DNA of 64,000 nucleotides from Puccinia triticina. Taxonomy: Eukaryota; Basidiomycota; Pucciniomycetes; Pucciniales; Pucciniaceae. Where the stretch lies: NCBI RefSeq assembly GCF_026914185.1, contig NC_070564.1:2976001-3040000 (forward strand), given 5' to 3'. The position numbers and the translations under genes are program-made. The notes beneath the pieces were generated by a model. That model made no database searches and was not told the origin of the DNA. It was given only the letters and a program-made list of their open reading frames with translations. Of the stretch, positions 58,100-64,000 are shown piece by piece (the stretch's first letter is position 1; each line of letters opens with the position of its first letter).

Positions 58100-59112
58100 T
58101 GTAGTTCAGAGAAGTCTTGATTTATTGCAAACACTTAAATACCAGTAGTAGTAAAACTAAACAAAAACAATGGTTAATAAAGACAGGAAAAATAAGTGAA
58201 AAAACATTGAATAATTTTCACCTATTGAGATTTGGTTTTCTTAACTAGACAGGCAGTTGATGTTGGCGATAGACTATGAGAGAATATGTAAACTAAGGAA
58301 AATGTGGAAGAGTATTGAGTTGATGAAACCTAATATTGAGAAATAGCGAGCAAGTGAAGTACCTCTCCTCCCCCTGATCAAGTATCCTCCGTGCAACGGT
58401 GGGCCGCTACGCTACACTACGCTACAGGGCCACTTAGCGTTAGCGTAGCGGCAAAAAGCGCCCGCTCATTTTGAGTAGCGTTAGCGCCGCTACGCTGCGC
58501 TACGTTTCAGCGGCGCTAACAGCGCGCCAATTGTTTGTTAGTGTTAGCGCGCCGCTACAGTCACTACGCTACGCTGCGCTACAGCGCTTTTAGCGGAAAA
58601 AAAGGCCTTTTTTTCAGCTAAAAGCACTGTGGCGCACCGTAGCGCGCGCTCTTTTGCGCCCTGCGTGTGTAGCGTTAGCGCAATTGCGCGCATCTGCGCT
58701 AATGCTGCGCTAACAGCTAAATTATCTACGCACCCTTTGCGCGTAGCGTTAGCGCAGAAAGGCGCAATTCCGCTAACGCTACGCTAAAATTTAGCGGAAT
58801 TCCGCTACGCTACGCCACGCTAACGCTACGGTTAGCGTAGCTGGCCTACCGTTGCTCCGTATCTTGAGAAGTACGCCCGCACTTGACTGAGATGCACTGA
58901 TTGATATGACGTTCAGATGAGTGCTTGGTTTTCAAGGTCTTGATGATGTTGACTTTACCTTGATTTGATATGAGTGGGGTTCAGTCGATGATGTGGAGTG
59001 TGGTCTTGATGGTACCGGGTTTGTTTGCTCTGAGCGCTTGAGGTGAAAATTCTAGAAGCTTATTCACGATTGAAGTTGAGCATGTGACATGTAGTGAACA
59101 TTTCATCCAACA
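58100..59112 (-). repeat. 5' LTR of copia 3, enlarged by a MITE
   Basis: 1013 bp, of which 58394-58861 is the MITE plus one copy of its target duplication. The remaining sequence matches the 544-bp 3' LTR closely. Confidence 0.9.
58394..58854. mobile_element. GCGTAGC-word hAT-like MITE inside a copia LTR
   Basis: 461 bp with inverted ends CAACGGTGGGCC and GGCCTACCGTTG. The left flank is CTCCGTG (58387-58393) and the right flank CTCCGTA (58855-58861). The empty site in the other LTR of copia 3 shows exactly one CTCCGTG, proving a 7-bp duplication with one later substitution. Very similar to the split copy around copia 3. Confidence 0.88.
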
Positions 59113-59476
59113 GGGTGCACAGCTAATTTATCTGTTAGCGTAGCGTTAGCGCAGATGCGCGCAATTGCGCTAACGCTACACACGCAGGGCGCAAGACAGC
59201 GCGCGCTACGGTGCGCCACGATGCTTTTATCTGAAAAAAAGGCATTTTTCTCCGCTAAAAGCGCTGTAGCGCAGCGTAGCGTAGTGTAGTGACTGTAGCG
59301 GCGCGCTAACACTAACAAAAAATTGGCGCGCTGTTAGCGCCGCTGAAACGTAGCGCAGCGTAGCGGCGCTAACAGCGCGCTAACGTACTCAAAATGGGCG
59401 GGCGCTTTTTGCCGCTACGCTAATGCTAAGTGGCCCTGTAGCGTAGTGTAGCGTAGCGGCCCACCGTTGTTACACA

Positions 59477-61709
59477 TCAACCGCTGTCCCAATGGGATCA
59501 TGAGTGGCATGAAATTGAAGCCTAGATTCTTGCGCAGGTAGGCAGCCATCCACCATCCACCAAACCCTTTGCAGAGCTGATGAACATGCTTGGAAAACCC
59601 ACACCAAGCTTGTTCCAGCAAGCAGTTTTTTTTTTTCAACTCCTGTACACATTTTATATGTGGCCTGTATACCAAATGTAGTTCAATTTTCAGTTCAAAC
59701 AATATACATATTGATCATTTACTTATGAGCAGCAATTAAAACTTTCATGTACTTTGTACTTATCCAATAGTATGGATGTAAGATCAATCCTGGAATTATG
59801 ATTCCATGACTTTACATGTCTTGTAGCTTTAAGGCCAGTCAAGGTATCAATTTGTGGCCTATTTGGTCTTGAAGGCCAGATGCAGGATTTCAATTTTGCA
59901 CCTGGGTGGCCCACTTGGCCACCAGGATGCTATAGCAAAGTGGTGCCAAACTTTCACACTAGCCAAATGGGTGAAAGTGGACCTCAGGACTCGCGCCAAA
60001 TTTTGCCGCTTACTCCCAAGTCCCTCTGTTGGAGGCTGGCGCTTTGCGCAAGGCAGAAAAGGGACTGACTGAGTTTGCGGCAAGCTTCCGCAAGCCCACC
60101 ATTTTAGGTTTCTCAAAGTTAAAATCATCATACTGTGACCGTCATACTGCCGTATACATACATACACCTTTGTTGCTGACAAATATGCATCCAGATTACA
60201 TCAATATTTGACAGTCCCTGAAGTTTTTATCATTTCACATTTATGTTGCTTTGGCGTTAGCTTTTTTTCCTCAGTAGTTTCCAGATTTGACCAACTCACC
60301 AACATGCATTTGCCCCTGGGAAGGATATGTGTTTTTCTACTAGCCTACAGTTGCAAAAGGCAATAACATGTACTGAACTGCCTGCATAATTTAAATTTTG
60401 AACGCAGGCCATCCAGCCAGAGGTCCCATGGGCCAAAAGCCCAAGTTGACCACATTTTTGTGGGTTTCAGACCTGGGGGAATTCAGAATTAACTTGGCTA
60501 AGGCATTGGCTCAGGAGTTCTTTTTTTCCACTAGATTTTTGGGACCTAGGGCTTTAAATACATACTTATGGACTTCTCATGGCCCATATAAATTCATAAA
60601 GCCATACTGCCATGACCAAAACCCAAAAATTGGACTAAAAGTGAGCCTGGTAATGTCATTCAAGTAACAGAGTCTGTATGATCACCCTGGGAATTGAACC
60701 CAGAACAGCTCCTAACTGCTGTCCATATGTGAACATTTTTGAGACTTCAAAGCGTGAATATTACAAAAACCCTCCATAAGGGGTCAATTTTGGAGTTTCC
60801 GCACCCAAAACAAACAGCCTCCAAAAAAATCCCACAAAATTTTGGCCCCTGACATTTGGGACCAGAAAAAAAGTGTAACAGCGGAACACCTTTTGCAACT
60901 GGACTAAATACTAAAAGTGCATCCGTGGTGTAGGCTGACCTGTGGGGTTTATCTAGGTTCCTGGGACACTTCAATGAAGATGATTGGCCACAGGCTCAGC
61001 TCAACCCCTCATGAGTTGAAGTAGCTTACATGTAGCCCATCATTTAAAATCACACCTCATCAATTATTGTGTGTCAAATCTCCTAGGGACTATTTGCCCC
61101 AAATTGAGTGAGAGTGCTTTTTGGCCTCACAGACTAGTAGATTACAAATATGTGGGCTTTACACTGGCCGCATAATTGGCAGGAAACTCAATATAATGTT
61201 TTGCAATTCTCCACATAATGGCAAATTTCTGAATGAACTAGTAGAACTTGTTTAACTGCGTTTGTGCAAAGGAATTAAATTGGTCATGCGCAGAGCTATG
61301 TCAAACGGAACACAAGAAATACGTATTCTAAAGAGAAAAATTATGAAATACACATTGTGGAGTGAAAAGGATGCCATGGATTGGAGAAAGATTGAAACCA
61401 TTCAAGAAAATAATTTGACTACAAGTGATACGAAGCAAAACAAGGTATTAAAAAAAAACTGAGTAAGTCCAAGGAAAGCAGCACTGGAAATGAATCAGGA
61501 GCCGAAATTCCCCAGATATATATACCACATTCTGGATCTCAATAGCTCTAAGATTTCAAGGTGAAATTGAGAAAAACATGAAAATGCTTTTCCATGCTTT
61601 TGACGCATTGCGTAGCTGTGAGCCATTCTATTAGTGCCAATGAGTATTGCAGCTGATCTGGATACAGCCTATTATACGTCTTCTTCTGCCAATCTTTCGG
61701 TGTTTTCCC
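59477..61709. other. Intergenic DNA, no gene supported
   Basis: Unsupported short frames only. A segment at about 59990-60100 contains a GGCGCTTTGCGC-type hairpin and GGACTGACTGAG, resembling the GC-rich repeat at 46860-46920. The sequence at 60687-60703 looks like a tRNA T-arm but has no matching acceptor stem. Confidence 0.45.
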
Positions 61710-63563
61710 TCAGAGCAGAAATTGGAGGAGATCGAGAAACAACAAACACTACCTAAAATGACAAGGAAGAAATACTTCTTAACCTCGGGAATCTAAAGCA
61801 CTTGGAGGAGCAGAAATATCTTAATTACTAACGATGCCCATGGGTATTCCAATCGTCCATACCCAAGAAATGCTCGCCCAAGTGATAGTGAACCACGACA
61901 AGTCTGAAATTGAATAATAGGTTGGGACGTCCAAAAGATTGAAACCTACCGTACAAGATGTGATCAGTTATACTTCCGGTTCGCAGGCCGAAGGAATTAC
62001 TCACAAACTACGATGTTCATGCCGCAGAAACCAAACATTGTCAACGCGTTGCAACACAACTGCCAAATCAAATTTACTTCGTATCTCCTTAGTGCTTTTA
62101 GCTGAAGGCGGAGCAGGGATCGATTGTCATTTTCCCATTCTTGTAAGCCAAGTGTACGCGGATCATTCGAAACGGGCGTTCGCCGGGGCTTTTCAAGAAA
62201 ATCTGGAGTTTGGCGCAAATTAGGAAGCCAACTTGGGAGCCTCGTGGAGATCCAACTTCGTTTTTTGTGTTCTGAGGAGTCGCAGGAAGACGTTAGGTAA
62301 GAAATCGATATCGATCGGATACTCGGAGCGGAAGCGGTCTCTAGTGCCTCATTACCGATGGCAAAAGGCATGCGTTGTTCATATGACTGCCTAAAAGTTG
62401 CAATTTGGAATCGAACAGCCTGCAAGATGCGGATATAGCCAAACAACATGATAGAAAATGAAAGGACGAGATATAAGAGAAAGCCAGCAGCGATTATCCG
62501 GGCGAGGAATAGCACTTTCTCGCCGCCGTGAAACATGCTGGCCATCTGGTTTAGTGCTTCGATGTTTAATTTGGCTATTGATTCATTGTCGATATTGCCA
62601 CTGATGATGGCGGAGTAGTTTCGGTTGTATTCTTTAAAGGTAAAATTGATTTGCCACAATTCCTTGATTACCAAGCAGATCGGAGCGGCACCATAAATTA
62701 GGGGAAACCCGTAAAATAAAGCCGACATAAGATTGATGGTACTGGGTCTGAAGTACGTTGCATTGAACTCTCCATTTCCTTGCCTTGCTGTCGTGAGTCC
62801 GTATCTGTTTAATGGGACAGCCCGGAGGACATTCCATACTTAAAGGGATCAATTAATTATAGATGAAGAATGACATACGCGATCTTAGTTTTATTCTTGC
62901 ATTTGGTTGGGATGAAGTTTCCAGGGCTTACTTTTTGTCCATCCTGCGTGCCAATCCCATCGGGGAGAAATAATGACTGTTAGCCGATAATGCATGTCTG
63001 GGATTGATTGTCAAGATGTTCTCTCACCCGTAAAGACCAAAAGGGGATATGTGATCAACCCCAAGCCACAGGTGGCTGTCGAGATCGGAGCATTCGACTT
63101 TAAGTCCATCAACAGGAAAAACAATGTCGAGGTATCGCCTTTTTGTTGACAATGAGATAAGAGACTTCGTTTTGGCTTGTTTTGGATTTGATATGGGTAG
63201 ACACTCACACATCACGTATAGAACCACGCACATGGGTATTATTACCCGAATGTTTGGACGTACCATTCCGTTGGCTTCCGTTTTGAAAAGCCAAAACCCT
63301 TCTTTTCTGATTGTTGGTACGGCACTTGCGACATATAAGATTGCAGCAATACATTCGAGACAAAGGGTGATCCAAAGTATGGCCGGAAGTACTTTTGGTG
63401 GATTGGTCTTCGCTGCTCTTAGAAAGAGTTCATGCAGCACAACCGACTGACTGATCGCGTAGTTCGGATGCTGCGTGGGGGTCGCGGAGACTGAGGGGGT
63501 TACGTAGACTGAGTGCTGAGTGGGGGTCGCGTAGTCTGGAGGCTGCTCGGTGGTCATGTCCAT
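61710..63563 (-). CDS. Gene C: seven-membrane-segment protein, paralogue of A and B
   Basis: Six exons: 63563-63209, 63138-63028, 62943-62932 (12-nt microexon, GATGGACAAAAA), 62838-62005, 61945-61833 and 61748-61710, giving 487 aa. Exon 1 is longer than in A and B because of a Thr/Pro/Gln-rich N-terminus with repeated YxTPTQH-like motifs. The membrane core is shared: LAAILYV-type segment 1, GMVRPN before segment 2, RPSTINLMS opening segment 4, FGYIRILQAV, TPDFLEKPR, VNLIWQ and SDLSWFTITWA. The last exon stops after 12 residues at a TGA. Frame continues beyond it with a KTPKDWQKK segment that aligns with the B tail, so the tail may be truncated by a nonsense change. Alternative ATG at 63557. 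Function unknown. Confidence 0.74.
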
Positions 63564-64000
63564 TTTGGTAAAGTTTCTTTTATGTATATCGCGCGACAAT
63601 GGCGAACAAGATCAATCGAGCTTGATGCAAAAAACGAGAGTTGAGCCGGCGAATCGCTATATTCCTTCTGGTTTTAACAGAAAACTAGTCAGTACAACCT
63701 AACATGAAACTTGAGTCGAAGTTCATGTTGAGCGACGTGGGATTGGAGATTCGATTAACGGCGGTGATGCATGCCATTCCAAAGTGGTACGCACTTCTCA
63801 TCTGATAGTAGAAACCACTCTCAAAGTTTAAAAATGGAAAATAAGGCGAAAGATTCCACGTACGCAATGAGGATTGAATGAAGTAAGGAAATTAAACAGC
63901 CTAACGACTTGAAAATTACGCGCACTTCGTATGGACAGATAATGATAGGAATCAATTATGTGACTGAGGAAGGTTCACAACGCATTCATGCTCGTTAGGC
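63564..64000. other. Upstream of gene C; one unassigned minus-strand frame
   Basis: The minus-strand frame 63867-63685 (60 codons, ending LGCTD) could be the last exon of a gene extending beyond the window, but no homology or definite acceptor was recognised. Otherwise this is probably the promoter region of gene C. Confidence 0.25.

Larger units (their letters stand above)
53106..59112 (-). mobile_element. Ty1/copia retrotransposon, copia 3
   Basis: A minus-strand element with LTRs 59112-58100 (5', enlarged by an inserted MITE) and 53649-53106 (3', 544 bp), ends TGTTGG...CTACA. The 5-bp duplication is GGGTG (53101-53105, 59113-59117). The primer-binding site TGGTAGCGAGAG follows the 5' LTR, nearly the same as in copia 1, and the purine tract AGGGGGAG precedes the 3' LTR. 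It is related to copia 1 in Gag and Pol. It lies inside a GCGTAGC-word MITE. Confidence 0.92.
52983..59469. mobile_element. GCGTAGC-word MITE split by copia 3
   Basis: The left fragment 52983-53105 and right fragment 59113-59469 have inverted ends CAACGGTGGGCC and GGCCCACCGTTG. The target duplication is TTACACA (52976-52982, 59470-59476). Without copia 3 the element is about 475 bp and closely matches the 461-bp copy at 58394-58854. Confidence 0.82.

Noticed and set aside
60687..60703. tRNA T-arm-like sequence (minus strand, GGTTCAATTCC)
   Set aside because: No partner acceptor stem or anticodon arm at the right distance; at most a SINE or tRNA relic.

Overview
The window is eukaryotic nuclear DNA, most likely from a basidiomycete rust fungus (order Pucciniales). 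That placement is inferred from very short introns (about 60-115 nt), several Ty1/copia lineages (one with a C-x3-GKHNP zinc knuckle), hAT and CACTA-like transposons nested in one another, and strong CpG decay. No bacterial-type operons, tRNA genes or rRNA genes were found.

Layout. (1) About 1-2.9 kb: a very GC-rich block carrying one host gene on the minus strand, a four-exon, 739-codon homologue of the SAGA coactivator subunit Ada3/NGG1. (2) 2.9-27 kb: a transposon graveyard. It holds two solo LTRs with perfect 5-bp target duplications, CACTA-like, Tourist-like, hAT-like and TA-flanked MITEs, a decayed hAT element, and a second hAT transposase pseudogene interrupted by three different insertions. 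One of those is a complete 2.7-kb LTR retrotransposon with no pol. A tyrosine-recombinase relic follows. (3) 27.3-32.9 kb: a complete but mutated Ty1/copia element (copia 1). (4) 35.2-63.6 kb: three paralogous genes (A, B, C), all on the minus strand, encode 485-499-residue proteins with seven predicted membrane segments. All share one six-exon structure that includes a 12-nt microexon. They are separated by transposons: a CACTA-like nest between A and B (38.7-43.4 kb), and copia 2 (47.1-52.9 kb) plus copia 3 (53.1-59.1 kb) between B and C.

The host genes are therefore Ada3 and a tandem, transposon-expanded family of seven-membrane-segment proteins of unknown function. That family is the best candidate for undescribed biology: its topology resembles a receptor (long loop between segments 5 and 6, short cytoplasm-like tail), but no known receptor family was recognised. 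The rest is mobile DNA. Target duplications and interruptions let the order of insertion be read in several places, and LTR pairs show that much of the decay is C-to-T change at CpG sites.

All exon models were built by eye from splice sites, phase and paralogue comparison; no alignment or database search was run.
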